64,000 nucleotides of DNA from an uncultured Marinifilum sp. (GCF_963677195.1 NZ_OY781918.1:4142923-4206922), one strand, 5' to 3'. Shown: positions 8,259 to 17,696, numbered from the stretch's first letter. Numbers and translations: made by a program. Notes: generated by a model not told the origin, from the letters alone.

Positions 8259-9293
8259 ATGAACAAAAGAGGATTTGCAAGTGACAATTTTTCAGGAGTA
8301 CTTCCTGAAGTAATGGAAGCCATTAATGAAGCTAACAATGGACACGTAATAGCTTATGGTGGAGATAATTATACAGAATCAGCAATTGATAAATTTAAGC
8401 AACTATTTGGAGATAATATTGATGTTTACTTTGCCTTTAATGGCACGGGCGCCAATGTTATTGCTTTATCAAGCTTAACACAATCTTATAATTCCATTAT
8501 TTGTCCGGCAACAGCTCATATTCAGGTCGATGAATGCGGTGCTCCCGATAAGTTTACCGGTTGTAAAGTAATTCCTATTGATACACCTAACGGTAAACTG
8601 ACTCCTGAATTAATTAAGCCTCAATTACATGGATTTGGCTTTGAGCATCACTCACAACCAAAAGTCATTTCAATTACTCAATGCACCGAATTAGGAACTG
8701 TATATACTCCCGAAGAAATAAAAGCCATTTGCGATTTAGCTCATGAAAACAATATGTACGTACACATGGATGGAGCTCGTCTTGCTAATGCTGTGGTAAG
8801 TTTAGATGTTGATGTGAAAGAGATTACAAGTAATGCAGGAATTGATGTTCTAAGTTTTGGTGGTACAAAAAATGGAATGATGCTAGGTGAAGCTGTAATT
8901 TTCTTTAATCCTGAATTATCAAAAAACACAAGATACATTCGTAAGCAAAGCATGCAACTTTGTTCTAAAATGAGATACATCGGTGCACAATTCGATGCCA
9001 TGCTTACTAATAATTTATGGCTAAAAACCGCCAAACATGCGAACGCAATGGTTAAATTATTAAAAGCCGAAGTCGAAAAAATTCCTCAAATTAAAATTAC
9101 ACAAGAAGTTCAATCGAACGGAATATGGGCTTTAATACCTAAAAATAAAATTGAAAAACTGCAGGAAGAGTATTTTTTCTGGGTTTGGGACGAACATGCT
9201 GGAGAAGTTCGCTGGTTATGCTCATTCGATACTACTAAAGAAGATATTCTAGGTTTTGTGGATTTATTAAAACAAGAGCTATCGGCAAATTAA
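8259..9293 (+). CDS. ltaE: Low-specificity L-threonine aldolase
   Basis: This is a 344-residue fold-type I PLP enzyme of the beta-eliminating lyase / threonine aldolase family, cleaving L-threonine (and allo-threonine) to glycine and acetaldehyde. Diagnostic segments are FASDNFSGVLPEV, HIQVDECGAP, VHMDGARLANA with the PLP-contacting Asp171, and SFGGTKNGMM with the Schiff-base Lys204. The length fits the bacterial family. Family members also act on related beta-hydroxy amino acids, so L- versus D-specificity is not proven here. It appears monocistronic: a long hairpin separates it from murB. Confidence 0.9.
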   Translation: MNKRGFASDNFSGVLPEVMEAINEANNGHVIAYGGDNYTESAIDKFKQLFGDNIDVYFAFNGTGANVIALSSLTQSYNSIICPATAHIQVDECGAPDKFTGCKVIPIDTPNGKLTPELIKPQLHGFGFEHHSQPKVISITQCTELGTVYTPEEIKAICDLAHENNMYVHMDGARLANAVVSLDVDVKEITSNAGIDVLSFGGTKNGMMLGEAVIFFNPELSKNTRYIRKQSMQLCSKMRYIGAQFDAMLTNNLWLKTAKHANAMVKLLKAEVEKIPQIKITQEVQSNGIWALIPKNKIEKLQEEYFFWVWDEHAGEVRWLCSFDTTKEDILGFVDLLKQELSAN

Positions 9294-9330
9294 ATTGCGC
9301 TGCAAAAAATAATTATACTAAGATCTATAC

Positions 9331-9369
9331 AGCTTTTAATAGTTGGCTACATGCCAATTACTAAAAGCT
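9331..9369. repeat. Long inverted repeat between ltaE and murB
   Basis: AGCTTTTAATAGTTGGC (9331-9347) and GCCAATTACTAAAAGCT (9353-9369) pair over 17 positions with one G-T pair and one mismatch around a 5-base loop (TACAT). No T run follows on the plus strand. It ends 15 bases before the murB start codon, so it may be a leader hairpin. Confidence 0.7.
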
Positions 9370-9384
9370 AAAAGCATACTAAAA

Positions 9385-10398
9385 ATGGCTCAACTATTAG
9401 AAAATTATTCTCTTAAAAAACACAATACATTTGGTATTGAGGCTAAAGCCAGATATTTCTTCGAATTCGAAAAAATAGAAGAAATTCAGAAATTTCTTAA
9501 AGAAAACAATATTACTGATACTCAATATTTAATTTTAGGAGGAGGAAGTAATCTTCTTTTTACCGAGAATTATGATGGTTTGATCCTTCATCCTAATATC
9601 AAAGGCATTGAACTTCTTGATGAAGATGAAGAGTCTGTTTTATTGCGCGTTGGCTGTAACGAAGAATGGGACGAATTTGTTGAATGGGCAGTTGAGAACG
9701 AAGTTTATGGTATCGAAAATCTTTCTTTAATTCCAGGTAAAATTGGGGCATCGCCAGTTCAAAACATTGGAGCTTACGGCGTTGAAGCAAAAGATATAAT
9801 TGAAAATGTTGAAGCAATATCTATCGAAACCAAAAATGAAGTAATTTTTAGTAACAAACAATGCGAGTTTGCTTATCGAAATTCTGTATTTAAGAACGAA
9901 TACAAAAATCTTTTTATTATTACCCATGTGCAATTCCGCTTAAAAAAGAAAGCTAATTTTAAAATTCATTATGGTGCTATAAAAAAAGAACTGGAAGCTT
10001 ACAACGAAATTAACCTTAAAAATATTCGAGAAGTAATCATCAAAATACGTGAAAGTAAATTGCCCGATCCAAAAGAGTTGGGCAATGCAGGAAGTTTCTT
10101 TAAAAATCCTATTATTGATAAAGAAAAAGCCGATGATCTAAAATCGAAATATGAAGAGTTACCAACCTATCCAATTAATGATTTTGAAACTAAACTTGCG
10201 GCAGGATGGTTAATTGAAAAATGCAATTGGAAAGGCAAACGTATTGGCGATGCTGGCGTTCACAAAGATCAGGCATTGGTTATTGTAAATTATGGCAATG
10301 CAAAAGGTAACGAAATACTAAAACTAGCCAATGATATTCGCAAATCGGTTCTGTTTAAATTTGGAATTAAACTGGAAATGGAAGTAAATGCTATATAA
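9385..10398 (+). CDS. murB: UDP-N-acetylenolpyruvoylglucosamine reductase
   Basis: MurB reduces UDP-GlcNAc-enolpyruvate to UDP-MurNAc with NADPH and FAD in cytoplasmic peptidoglycan precursor synthesis. The 337-residue protein shows LKKHNTFGIEAKA at the N terminus, the FAD loop LILGGGSNLLF, SLIPGKIGASPVQNIGAYG, the YRNSVFK arginine segment, GNAGSFFKNP with the proton-donating Ser, and a C-terminal glutamate in LEMEVNAI. The ATG at 9385 gives the canonical MAQLLENYSL start. A further upstream in-frame ATG at 9343 lies inside the long inverted repeat and was rejected. A strong terminator follows. Confidence 0.95.
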   Translation: MAQLLENYSLKKHNTFGIEAKARYFFEFEKIEEIQKFLKENNITDTQYLILGGGSNLLFTENYDGLILHPNIKGIELLDEDEESVLLRVGCNEEWDEFVEWAVENEVYGIENLSLIPGKIGASPVQNIGAYGVEAKDIIENVEAISIETKNEVIFSNKQCEFAYRNSVFKNEYKNLFIITHVQFRLKKKANFKIHYGAIKKELEAYNEINLKNIREVIIKIRESKLPDPKELGNAGSFFKNPIIDKEKADDLKSKYEELPTYPINDFETKLAAGWLIEKCNWKGKRIGDAGVHKDQALVIVNYGNAKGNEILKLANDIRKSVLFKFGIKLEMEVNAI

Positions 10399-10437
10399 TA
10401 CCAAATTGATATTTAAAAATTTCATGTATCACAAAAT

Positions 10438-10475
10438 AAAAAACGCAAAGTACAATATTGTACTTTGCGTTTTTT
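10438..10475. terminator. Bidirectional terminator between murB and mltG
   Basis: A perfect 38-base palindrome has a core AACGCAAAGTACAAT / ATTGTACTTTGCGTT flanked by six A on the left and six T on the right, so each strand reads hairpin plus T run. It serves the convergent murB and mltG genes. Confidence 0.92.
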
Positions 10476-10504
10476 ATTCTTGTCTTGCATACTAAATAGC
10501 TATA

Positions 10505-11575
10505 CTACTTCATTATTCCTCTTTTATTTAAGGCATTCTGATATTTTCGCGCATTACGATTATGCTCGCGAAGTGTTCTGGCAAAAACATGATAACCAGA
10601 GAAATCAGGATTTGCACAAAAATAAATATATCGGTGTTTTTCGTAATTTAATACTGCATTTAAACCCGATACCGAAGCCTGACGAATAGGCCCAGGAGGC
10701 AAACCTCTATATTTATAGGTGTTGTACGGAGAATCTATTCTCTTGTGCTTATTTAATACCCGCTTAATTGAAAAATCACCCAATGCAAACTTCAAAGTTG
10801 GATCGGCATCTAATTTTATTTTTCTATTTAATCGATTCATATAAACACCTGCCACACGCGATTTCTCATCTCTTTTTATGGTTTCCTCATCTACAATAGA
10901 AGCCAGCGTACTCACCTCAACTGGCGATAGTCCAATTTTTTCTGCTTTCTTAAGCTTATTGGCATTCCAAAATCGCGAATACTCTTCATACATTCTATCC
11001 ATAAAAGATTTTGAATCGGTATTCCAATACAACTGATAGGTATTAGGAATAAACATACCAATAACAGTTTCTGGTTTAAAACCATATTTTGCAATTAGTT
11101 CTTTGTTTTTTAAACAAGCAAGTAAACTAATGGAATCCGCCTCTATTTGTCTGGCTATTTTCCCTGCAAAATCTTCCAATGTTCTGGTATTATTAAAAGT
11201 AAGCTTAATAGGCACTTGTGCTCCCGATCTTAGTAAATTAACCAAATCGTTATTACACATTCCATTTTTTATCTGATATCTTCCTGCATGAATATGGCGT
11301 GCATAATTCTTTTTATTCATTACCCATTCCAATGAATTGGTATTTCTAATCATCCTATTCTTTTCAAATATCTTTAAAACACTATCCTGATTTGCCCTTG
11401 TTGAAATATATATAAACTTGCTTTGTTCTTTGCCCAAATCAACATTCGATGAGAATATTTTCATATATAAATTTAACAGAATCGATCCTGCAACAAGCAA
11501 GATTATCATGATTCCTATAAATAAAACTTTCCATTTTTTTGATTTAATATTACCTAAGCGCAATAAATTTATCAT
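10505..11575 (-). CDS. mltG: Endolytic murein transglycosylase MltG (YceG-like)
   Basis: This is a 356-residue inner-membrane lytic transglycosylase that cuts nascent glycan strands and sets their length. A single N-terminal membrane helix (residues about 17-40) is followed by a LysM-like region and the catalytic domain. Recognised segments are ETVIGMFIPNTYQLYW, the active-site stretch ASIVDEETIKRDE, AGVYMNRLNRKIKLDADPT and SPYNTYKYRGLPPGPI near the C terminus. The -7 box at 11608-11615 supports the ATG at 11575. It converges on murB, another peptidoglycan gene. Confidence 0.93.
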   Translation of the reverse strand: MINLLRLGNIKSKKWKVLFIGIMIILLVAGSILLNLYMKIFSSNVDLGKEQSKFIYISTRANQDSVLKIFEKNRMIRNTNSLEWVMNKKNYARHIHAGRYQIKNGMCNNDLVNLLRSGAQVPIKLTFNNTRTLEDFAGKIARQIEADSISLLACLKNKELIAKYGFKPETVIGMFIPNTYQLYWNTDSKSFMDRMYEEYSRFWNANKLKKAEKIGLSPVEVSTLASIVDEETIKRDEKSRVAGVYMNRLNRKIKLDADPTLKFALGDFSIKRVLNKHKRIDSPYNTYKYRGLPPGPIRQASVSGLNAVLNYEKHRYIYFCANPDFSGYHVFARTLREHNRNARKYQNALNKRGIMK

Positions 11576-11607
11576 TTGTTTACTATTGAATGAGAATACT
11601 AAGTTCG

Positions 11608-11615
11608 CAAAAATA
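11608..11615 (-). promoter_or_regulatory. -7 promoter box of mltG
   Basis: TATTTTTG on the minus strand fits TAnnTTTG and lies 33 bases before the start codon. No clear -33 element. Confidence 0.45.
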
Positions 11616-11774
11616 AAAGAAAAAATCAGATCCTATTTTCTCCAGAGAAAATTTTCTTACCACACATATTTAATTACTTAATAATTCTATTTTCTCTAAA
11701 CATTGTAAATACAAAATAATTTAAATTCTTATTAACTGCAAAGCTATAATTGTTCTCTGCTAACTGAGATTTAT

Positions 11775-11782
11775 TATCTTTG
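11775..11782 (+). promoter_or_regulatory. -7 promoter box of the M14 peptidase gene
   Basis: TATCTTTG is an exact TAnnTTTG match. It lies 27 bases before the ATG at 11809 and only three bases before an in-frame TTG at 11785, which therefore cannot be the start. Confidence 0.55.
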
Positions 11783-11808
11783 AATTGCACACAATAAAAA
11801 CAACAAAA

Positions 11809-12939
11809 ATGAATATATCAGCTAATTTCGATAGTGGTAAAATTAAAGTAATTAAGGCTACTAATCCGCAGGACATTCAGCTAGAAATTCCTAATGACAC
11901 TCAGTCAGAACATTTTCAGTGGTTTTATTTTAGGTTAAGTGGTATGCAGGAACAATCGGTAAAAATGAAAATTGTAAATGCACACAAAGCCTCTTATCCC
12001 GAGGGATATGAGCAATACAATACAGTTGCATCGTACGATAGAGAGCATTGGTTTAGAGTTCCTTCCACCTACAACGGAAAAGAATTATGCATAGAACACA
12101 CCCCAGAATACAACTCGGTATATTATGCCTATTTTGCACCTTACACCTACGAACAACACCTCGATTTAGTACACAATGCACAAATTTCCCAAGAATGTGA
12201 ATTAATCTCTATAGGTAAAACTATTCAGGGGAAAGATATCGACATGTTAATTATTGGTGAACCTGATGAAACAAAGAAAAAAATATGGATTATTGCTCGC
12301 CAGCATCCGGGAGAAAGCATGGCTGAATGGTTTATGCAAGGCCTAATCGGAAAATTGCTTGATGAAGATGATCCTGTTTCAAGAACTTTGTTAAAAAAAG
12401 CAGTTTTCTATATTGTTCCTAATATGAATATCGACGGAAGTATTGCCGGAAACCTTCGCGTGAACACCAAAGGCTTTAATTATAACCGAGAATGGGCAGA
12501 TCCAAATATTGAAAACAGTCCAGAAGTATTTCATGTTCGTAATTTAATGGATGAATACGGATGCGATCTAAATTTAGATATTCATGGCGATGAAGCTTTA
12601 CCTTATAATTTTATTTCTGGCATTGAAGGCATTCCTTCTTTCGATGAAAGATTAAAAAATTTAACAAAAAATTTCATTAACACATGGGTAGCTACCTGCC
12701 CTGATTTTCAAGACACTCACGGCTATCCAAAGAACGAACCTGGCAAAGGAAATTTAGCAATTTGCTCAAAACACATTGGAGAACGATTTAAATGTTTATC
12801 TTTGACGATCGAAATGCCATTTAAGGACAATAATGATTTACCTGAACCTGAATGTGGATGGTCACCAGACCGAAGCATTTTACTTGGAGAATCGGTTCTT
12901 CAGCCTATTCTAAAGGTGGTAGATCAACTAAGATATTAA
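11809..12939 (+). CDS. M14 family zinc carboxypeptidase, cytosolic type
   Basis: The 376-residue protein lacks a signal peptide and has an N-terminal beta-sandwich domain (about residues 1-125, with YNTVASYDREHWFR and YYAYFAPYTYEQH) followed by an M14 catalytic domain. Zinc ligands are H166 and E169 (RQHPGESMAEW) and H259 (LDIHGDE). The substrate-binding stretch is NLRVNTKGFNYNREW and the catalytic Glu is E335 in LTIEMPFKD. This two-domain layout is that of AGBL/Nna1-type cytosolic carboxypeptidases, which in eukaryotes remove C-terminal glutamates. The bacterial substrate is unknown. A terminator follows directly. Confidence 0.88.
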   Translation: MNISANFDSGKIKVIKATNPQDIQLEIPNDTQSEHFQWFYFRLSGMQEQSVKMKIVNAHKASYPEGYEQYNTVASYDREHWFRVPSTYNGKELCIEHTPEYNSVYYAYFAPYTYEQHLDLVHNAQISQECELISIGKTIQGKDIDMLIIGEPDETKKKIWIIARQHPGESMAEWFMQGLIGKLLDEDDPVSRTLLKKAVFYIVPNMNIDGSIAGNLRVNTKGFNYNREWADPNIENSPEVFHVRNLMDEYGCDLNLDIHGDEALPYNFISGIEGIPSFDERLKNLTKNFINTWVATCPDFQDTHGYPKNEPGKGNLAICSKHIGERFKCLSLTIEMPFKDNNDLPEPECGWSPDRSILLGESVLQPILKVVDQLRY

Positions 12940-12974
12940 ACGTTTATACTTTTACTAAGTATATTACTCGAAAG

Positions 12975-13009
12975 GCCCATACTCAAGCTTCCGTGAGCGT
13001 GGGCTTTTT
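12975..13009 (+). terminator. Terminator of the M14 peptidase gene
   Basis: GCCCATACTCA / TGAGCGTGGGC pairs over 11 positions (one G-T pair, one mismatch) with an 8-base loop and is followed by five T. Confidence 0.82.
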
Positions 13010-13085
13010 ATTTGCCCTAAACTCTGTAAACTTTCGGCTCCATTCTTGTTTCCATTTTTTATATATTTAGAATCTAACTATTAAT

Positions 13086-14072
13086 ATGCTTATGAAATTC
13101 AGAGTAACATCTATTCTTATTATTGTAATTTCCTGCTTTTTTTTCCAGACAAAAGCTCAGGTTAGTAATAAAGTAATTGGAATTATTAAAGAATATCCTT
13201 CTGATTTTTCATCAACAAATAATTTGGTAGAGCTTATTAATAAAGACTTTAAAAATAAAGAAGAAAAAGCCGCAGCTGCATTTACATGGATTGCCATGAA
13301 TGTTTCCTACGACATTAAACAAATAGGTAAATCCAAGCGGGTTCGCTTCTCTTACCGTAGCGAAGAAGAATTAGCTGCCAAAAAGAAAGAGTTCAGAATT
13401 AATTTAGCAAAACAAAGCTTAAGAAAGAAAAAGGCTTTGTGCGAAGGCTACTCTACCCTATATCAGGAGCTCTGTAAACAGCTTGAACTCGATTGTATAA
13501 TTATTCCTGGAACAGCAAGAAGGTATGTTTCTGAAATTGGCAATGTAAATCTTCCATCGAACCATGCATGGAATGCAGTTAAAATAAATAACAAATGGCT
13601 ATTGGTAGATGTAACTTGGGCCGCAGGATGGGTTGATTATTCTAAAATGAAATTTCACAAAGAATTCTCACCAGCCTACTTTGCATTATCTCCCGAAGAG
13701 TTTGCTATGAAACATTATCCTGATGATAAGAAATGGCTGCTAACAACTAAACTAAGAAATACATCTGACTTTGCTCTGCAGCCCATACCATTTAAGGCAT
13801 TTCTAGGTAAAAGAATTAAGTTACAATCTCCCAAAAAGGGATTTCAAACAATTAAAAAGGGAGCTGCATTACAATTTAACTTGCTAAATACTCCTAAAGA
13901 AATAGAAATAGCTTATCATTTTAAAAGTGACAAATTTGGCAAAAAGGTAAAAGCCATACGCAAAAACGATTCTCTACTATTTAAAATATATCCCGAATTT
14001 AAAGGTGAAAATGAATTAATAATTTACTTTAACAACGAACCAGCTTTGGGATATAAAGTAAATGTTAAGTAA
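13086..14072 (+). CDS. Secreted transglutaminase-like protein
   Basis: This 328-residue exported protein has a signal peptide ending around FQTKAQ (residue 25). The transglutaminase/protease-like core has Cys119 in KKALCEGYSTLYQELCKQL, His160 in LPSNHAWNAVKI and Asp175 in WLLVDVTWAAGW: a complete Cys-His-Asp triad in the usual order. The C-terminal 100 residues form a beta-rich domain. Bacterial members are mostly thought to be peptidases or peptidoglycan-related hydrolases rather than cross-linkers. Start ATG 13086 or the in-frame ATG six bases later (MKFRVTS) are equally possible. Confidence 0.82.
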   Translation: MLMKFRVTSILIIVISCFFFQTKAQVSNKVIGIIKEYPSDFSSTNNLVELINKDFKNKEEKAAAAFTWIAMNVSYDIKQIGKSKRVRFSYRSEEELAAKKKEFRINLAKQSLRKKKALCEGYSTLYQELCKQLELDCIIIPGTARRYVSEIGNVNLPSNHAWNAVKINNKWLLVDVTWAAGWVDYSKMKFHKEFSPAYFALSPEEFAMKHYPDDKKWLLTTKLRNTSDFALQPIPFKAFLGKRIKLQSPKKGFQTIKKGAALQFNLLNTPKEIEIAYHFKSDKFGKKVKAIRKNDSLLFKIYPEFKGENELIIYFNNEPALGYKVNVK

Positions 14073-14114
14073 AAAAAATCCCAATTCCAAACTAATTTGG
14101 TACTTGGAATTTTA
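14071..14114. terminator. Probable bidirectional terminator
   Basis: AATTCCAA (14083-14090) pairs with TTGGAATT (14104-14111) around a 13-base loop. Eight A precede it and TTT follows, so it could end both the plus-strand transglutaminase gene and the minus-strand nucleoid protein gene. Confidence 0.6.
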
Positions 14115-14123
14115 TATCTGAAC

Positions 14124-15170
14124 TTAATTCTCTTCTCTAAAAAACAATTTATAATAACTTAAATCGCGAGCTGCATCGTATCCTTTTTCTAAAAATTTTC
14201 TTTGTCCGTGAATGTAAACATGAAAATTCTTGTCGAGTTTTAAGATATGTTTAAAATGCTTTTGCTCTCCTTTTACAGCATCATTACTAATTTCAAATTC
14301 CTGCTCTACCGAAGTTCCGTTCTCATTCTGATAATAATCTTTATATTCATCGAAAGCAGTCGCCACTTCGGGTTGTTCAATTACTTCCTGCTTAAACAAA
14401 TCCTCGTTAAACTCTTTTTTATCTTTAAAAAAGTTAATGGATTTATTCATCAAATCAATCTGATCGGCTTTGGCAACTTCATTTTCGTCGTTATACACAT
14501 CACCAATAAAACCTTTACACATATCCAAATAATTTTGGGTATGGTAAAAATTATCTTCTCTCAATTTCAAATCCAGAAACTCTTCTTTCCAATACAAAGC
14601 ATCCTTATTCGGATTTGTTTTATCAACAATGCAAACCTTAAATCCTTTTTCTTTTTCGGTATTAAAAATCAGGCAACCTTTATCTAATTTCTTGATATTA
14701 ATTCCATTCTCGCAGCCCAATTCGAAATTTTCCTGTTTCTGGTATACTTTCAAAAAAGTATCTTTATTTTCAGATTTAAAAATTCCCAGTGCATCACAAA
14801 CTTCTCCATCGACAACACAATTCGAAAATGCAACCAGATAAAACTCACCTCCTTTTATGTTCGGATGGTTCGATTTCTCGAACAAATGAACAGCAATATT
14901 GGTAGATTGATCGTAGAAACTCTCATTATTCTCAAAATACTCCGAAGCATAACAATACACTTCATTCATGCTTAATCCTTCTTCGTTCTGAAAATGAAAA
15001 AATTCTTCTTTGTTAAAAGCAGTCAAAAAATACTTTAACAGGATATCTCTAACATCGTCATCTTCAATCTGAATTTCAGATTTTGAAAGTTTCAAATCTT
15101 CCTCTAAATGCTTGTTTCCAACATTGTGAACTACAATGCGATCCAAATTTATATCATCAAAATTAAACAT
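14124..15170 (-). CDS. Nucleoid-associated protein, NdpA/YejK family
   Basis: The 348-residue cytoplasmic protein is acidic and has no membrane segment. The N-terminal pattern DRIVVHNVGNKHLEEDLKLSKSEI, the central VAFSNCVVDGEVCDALGIFK, and the C-terminal KHILKLDKNFHVYIHGQR are typical of the 37-kDa nucleoid-associated family, whose E. coli member YejK associates with the nucleoid. Molecular function is poorly defined. It appears monocistronic, with a -7 box at 15195-15202 and a shared terminator with the preceding convergent gene. Confidence 0.82.
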   Translation of the reverse strand: MFNFDDINLDRIVVHNVGNKHLEEDLKLSKSEIQIEDDDVRDILLKYFLTAFNKEEFFHFQNEEGLSMNEVYCYASEYFENNESFYDQSTNIAVHLFEKSNHPNIKGGEFYLVAFSNCVVDGEVCDALGIFKSENKDTFLKVYQKQENFELGCENGINIKKLDKGCLIFNTEKEKGFKVCIVDKTNPNKDALYWKEEFLDLKLREDNFYHTQNYLDMCKGFIGDVYNDENEVAKADQIDLMNKSINFFKDKKEFNEDLFKQEVIEQPEVATAFDEYKDYYQNENGTSVEQEFEISNDAVKGEQKHFKHILKLDKNFHVYIHGQRKFLEKGYDAARDLSYYKLFFREEN

Positions 15171-15194
15171 GTACTAATTATTTTATGAACGCCA

Positions 15195-15202
15195 CAAAGA
15201 TA
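15195..15202 (-). promoter_or_regulatory. -7 promoter box of the NdpA-family gene
   Basis: TATCTTTG on the minus strand matches TAnnTTTG exactly, 25 bases before the start codon. No matching -33 TTTG. Confidence 0.5.
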
Positions 15203-15437
15203 CTCACTTTCGTTAAATAACATGAAAAATATTCTTAGCTTGTTGGCGAATTTAATATTCCTATTATAAACAAGCTGTTTAAGACATTCTCAATTCTCTT
15301 CTTGTTCGGATATTCTCTATAAAAAAGAAAACTACTCCCAAACATAGTAATTGTAACTTAACATTTACTTCTTAAGTAAATTAATTCTTTACAAATCAAT
15401 TACAATTGCTAAATTTAACTGCACCAAACAATAAAAC

Positions 15438-16124
15438 ATGTCTAAAATTTATCTACTCATTATCGTATTTTCACTTTTCTTAATTGATGAAATGCAGGCA
15501 CAACAAAAAGAACAAAGCTCTAAGCTGGGAATTAAATATCTTGAGTATTTCCCCGAAACTACTAAAAACAAGGATAAGCTTCCACTACTTATTTTTCTTC
15601 ATGGTATGGGAGAACGAGGCTATGATTTAAATAAATTAAAAGTTCATGGACCTCCATCATTTCTCGATAATAAGAAAGATTTTCCTTTTATTACAATTTC
15701 ACCTCAGTGTCCTGATACTGTTTACTGGAACGAAGAAATTCTCTTGCCTTTTTATGAGGAAATAATTGCAAAGTATCCGGTTGATAAAAACCGAATATAC
15801 ATTACAGGCTTAAGTATGGGAGGTTTTGGTACATGGGGATCAATAGTTGCTAAACCCAATTTGTTTGCTGCAGCAGCACCAATTTGCGGAGGAGGAAATC
15901 CAAACCAACTTGATGCTGTAAAATCTATGCCTATTTGGGTATTCCATGGTGCCAAAGATAATGTTGTGCCAATAATTCGATCGCAGGAAATGGTAGACCG
16001 CTTAAAAAAATTAGGAAGCAATGTAAAGTTTACGATTTATCCGGAAGCAGATCATAACTCCTGGACCAAAACTTATGCAAATCCTAAATTGTATGAATGG
16101 TTTTTATCACATAAAAAGGAATAA
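15438..16124 (+). CDS. Secreted alpha/beta hydrolase (esterase-like)
   Basis: This 228-residue exported hydrolase has a signal peptide ending near EMQAQ (residue 22). The alpha/beta fold shows the oxyanion loop LIFLHGMGERG, the nucleophile elbow GLSMGGFG with Ser126, Asp174 in HGAKDNVVP and His206 in EADHNSW: a complete triad. It belongs to the phospholipase/carboxylesterase or dienelactone-hydrolase-like group often annotated as prolyl oligopeptidase family or predicted peptidase. A carbohydrate or acyl esterase role is as likely as peptidase. No partner gene is adjacent. Confidence 0.82.
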   Translation: MSKIYLLIIVFSLFLIDEMQAQQKEQSSKLGIKYLEYFPETTKNKDKLPLLIFLHGMGERGYDLNKLKVHGPPSFLDNKKDFPFITISPQCPDTVYWNEEILLPFYEEIIAKYPVDKNRIYITGLSMGGFGTWGSIVAKPNLFAAAAPICGGGNPNQLDAVKSMPIWVFHGAKDNVVPIIRSQEMVDRLKKLGSNVKFTIYPEADHNSWTKTYANPKLYEWFLSHKKE

Positions 16125-16178
16125 AAAAGTATTAGTTGCCTAGCATCCTTTAAAGATGCTAAGCAGCTCACCTTTACT

Positions 16179-17696
16179 TCAAGCCTTCTTCTTATTTTGT
16201 TTTTTGTACAATAAATATCCTACAATTAATATCCATAAAATAGATAAGCCTGCAAGAGGAATAAAAAGAATATAAAATTGCCCAAAAATGTATTGATAAA
16301 TTCTTCCTGTGTGAACTTCTAAACATAAATTCCATAAAGACATTCTACTATCTTTAATTTGTTTTGGCATTATAGCAAAGCCTGAATTGCTGCTTAAATT
16401 ACCTGCTCCCAAATTGTAATCAAATAATATTTCATTGCCTTTTACATCTTTCAAATATCCAGCAATTGGATGAGATACAATTGGTGGTCCCATTCTCATT
16501 GTTGGAACATGAGGCTGTTTGCTAATATAATCGAAAACCAAATTTCTTTCTGGTATCCAGTAAAAAATACCACTAAACGATCCTACTAAATACTGTCCTT
16601 TTCCTGCTTTTTCTAACACATTAACTCCCATTACCGAAATAGGTGCTTGTGCTAAATATTTTTGTGGAGCAGACTCAAATAAATCATCAGAATAATAAAT
16701 TCCATCATTTGTAGCCAAAAGAATCCTATCTAATTCCTCATCAAAAAGTATCCTTCTAAACTGATCGTACCATGGGTTTGAATGATCGAGATGTGTAAAA
16801 GGAATTTTAGCCATACGACTATTTGCAATGGCTATTAACAAAGGAGGTCTTAAAAACATGCCGGTCAAAGTGCTTATAATTAAAAATACAATAAGCCAAC
16901 TACCAAAACGATTGTGCCATTTCAAATTAAATTTCAGAAACTGAATCTTCCCTTTTGCATTTTTACCTTTCTTTTTTAGTTTTTTAATCCACTTTGGAAA
17001 TAAAAAATAAACCAAGCCACTAAAGCTTAATAAAAGAAATGTAAAGCCTAAAAAATCGACAAATAGTTGTCCAATCAATCCAAATACTTCGCCACTATGT
17101 ATTTCCCACATAGTTTTAAAAACACTTGTTTTTCCATCGTAATTCTTACTTGCCTTAACATTTACAATTTGAAATCCCGATTTGGTATCTTTTAATAAAT
17201 TACTTCGAGTTAAGACATACAAACTAGAATCAATCTCCATTAAATCAACTACTCGATTTTCTTCAACAGGCAATTTTAACTTTTCCCATTGCTGATTCTC
17301 CAGATGATATAATCCAAATAAGCTTCCTGCATAAATTTCTCCCGAAGATGTTCGTATCATTTTCTCTATCTTCCGGTTATCTATACCTTTAGGAAACCCA
17401 TTGCTAAACTCGCAATATGTTTGAAAATTATCTGTTGTTTTCCAAACACCAATATTTCCATAAATTAAAGCTGTATCACCTTTTAGGTGAATAGCAGATT
17501 TTACAGCTGCCTTATTCCAATTCTTATATTGATACTCATTTCCCAGATACTTCCTATTTACATCAATAGATGAAAACAAAGCACGATGATTCATGATAAT
17601 CCCAGAAACAGAGAAAAATATAATAAATATAGTAAACACAGGGGAAGGCCACTTGTGATATTTTTTTAAAAATGCAAGTGATTTTTTGGCAGCCAT
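16179..17696 (-). CDS. PepSY-associated transmembrane protein
   Basis: The 505-residue inner-membrane protein has four predicted helices: about residues 17-35, 205-232, 265-288 and 477-498. SPVFTIFIIFFSVSGIIMNHR at the first helix and WKIHSG/HRFGSWLIVFLIISTLTGM-type sequence at the others are typical of PepSY-associated TM proteins, some of which (FhuF/PiuB-like) take part in reduction of siderophore iron. The long extracytoplasmic loops contain short repeated beta units (GEIYAGSLFGLYHLE; DGIYYSDDLFE) like a sensor propeller. The function is unknown. A hairpin at 16138-16164 without a T run lies past the stop. Confidence 0.72.
   Translation of the reverse strand: MAAKKSLAFLKKYHKWPSPVFTIFIIFFSVSGIIMNHRALFSSIDVNRKYLGNEYQYKNWNKAAVKSAIHLKGDTALIYGNIGVWKTTDNFQTYCEFSNGFPKGIDNRKIEKMIRTSSGEIYAGSLFGLYHLENQQWEKLKLPVEENRVVDLMEIDSSLYVLTRSNLLKDTKSGFQIVNVKASKNYDGKTSVFKTMWEIHSGEVFGLIGQLFVDFLGFTFLLLSFSGLVYFLFPKWIKKLKKKGKNAKGKIQFLKFNLKWHNRFGSWLIVFLIISTLTGMFLRPPLLIAIANSRMAKIPFTHLDHSNPWYDQFRRILFDEELDRILLATNDGIYYSDDLFESAPQKYLAQAPISVMGVNVLEKAGKGQYLVGSFSGIFYWIPERNLVFDYISKQPHVPTMRMGPPIVSHPIAGYLKDVKGNEILFDYNLGAGNLSSNSGFAIMPKQIKDSRMSLWNLCLEVHTGRIYQYIFGQFYILFIPLAGLSILWILIVGYLLYKKQNKKKA

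Noticed and set aside
14247..14687. 146-codon plus-strand ORF opposite the nucleoid-protein gene
   Set aside because: It lies wholly antisense to a well-supported gene, has a low-complexity Phe/Ile-rich translation and no start signals.
16138..16164. Hairpin GC(C)TAGCATC / GATGCTA(A)GC read as a terminator
   Set aside because: A good stem but no T run follows on either strand, so I did not call it; it may still end the convergent esterase and PepSY transcripts.
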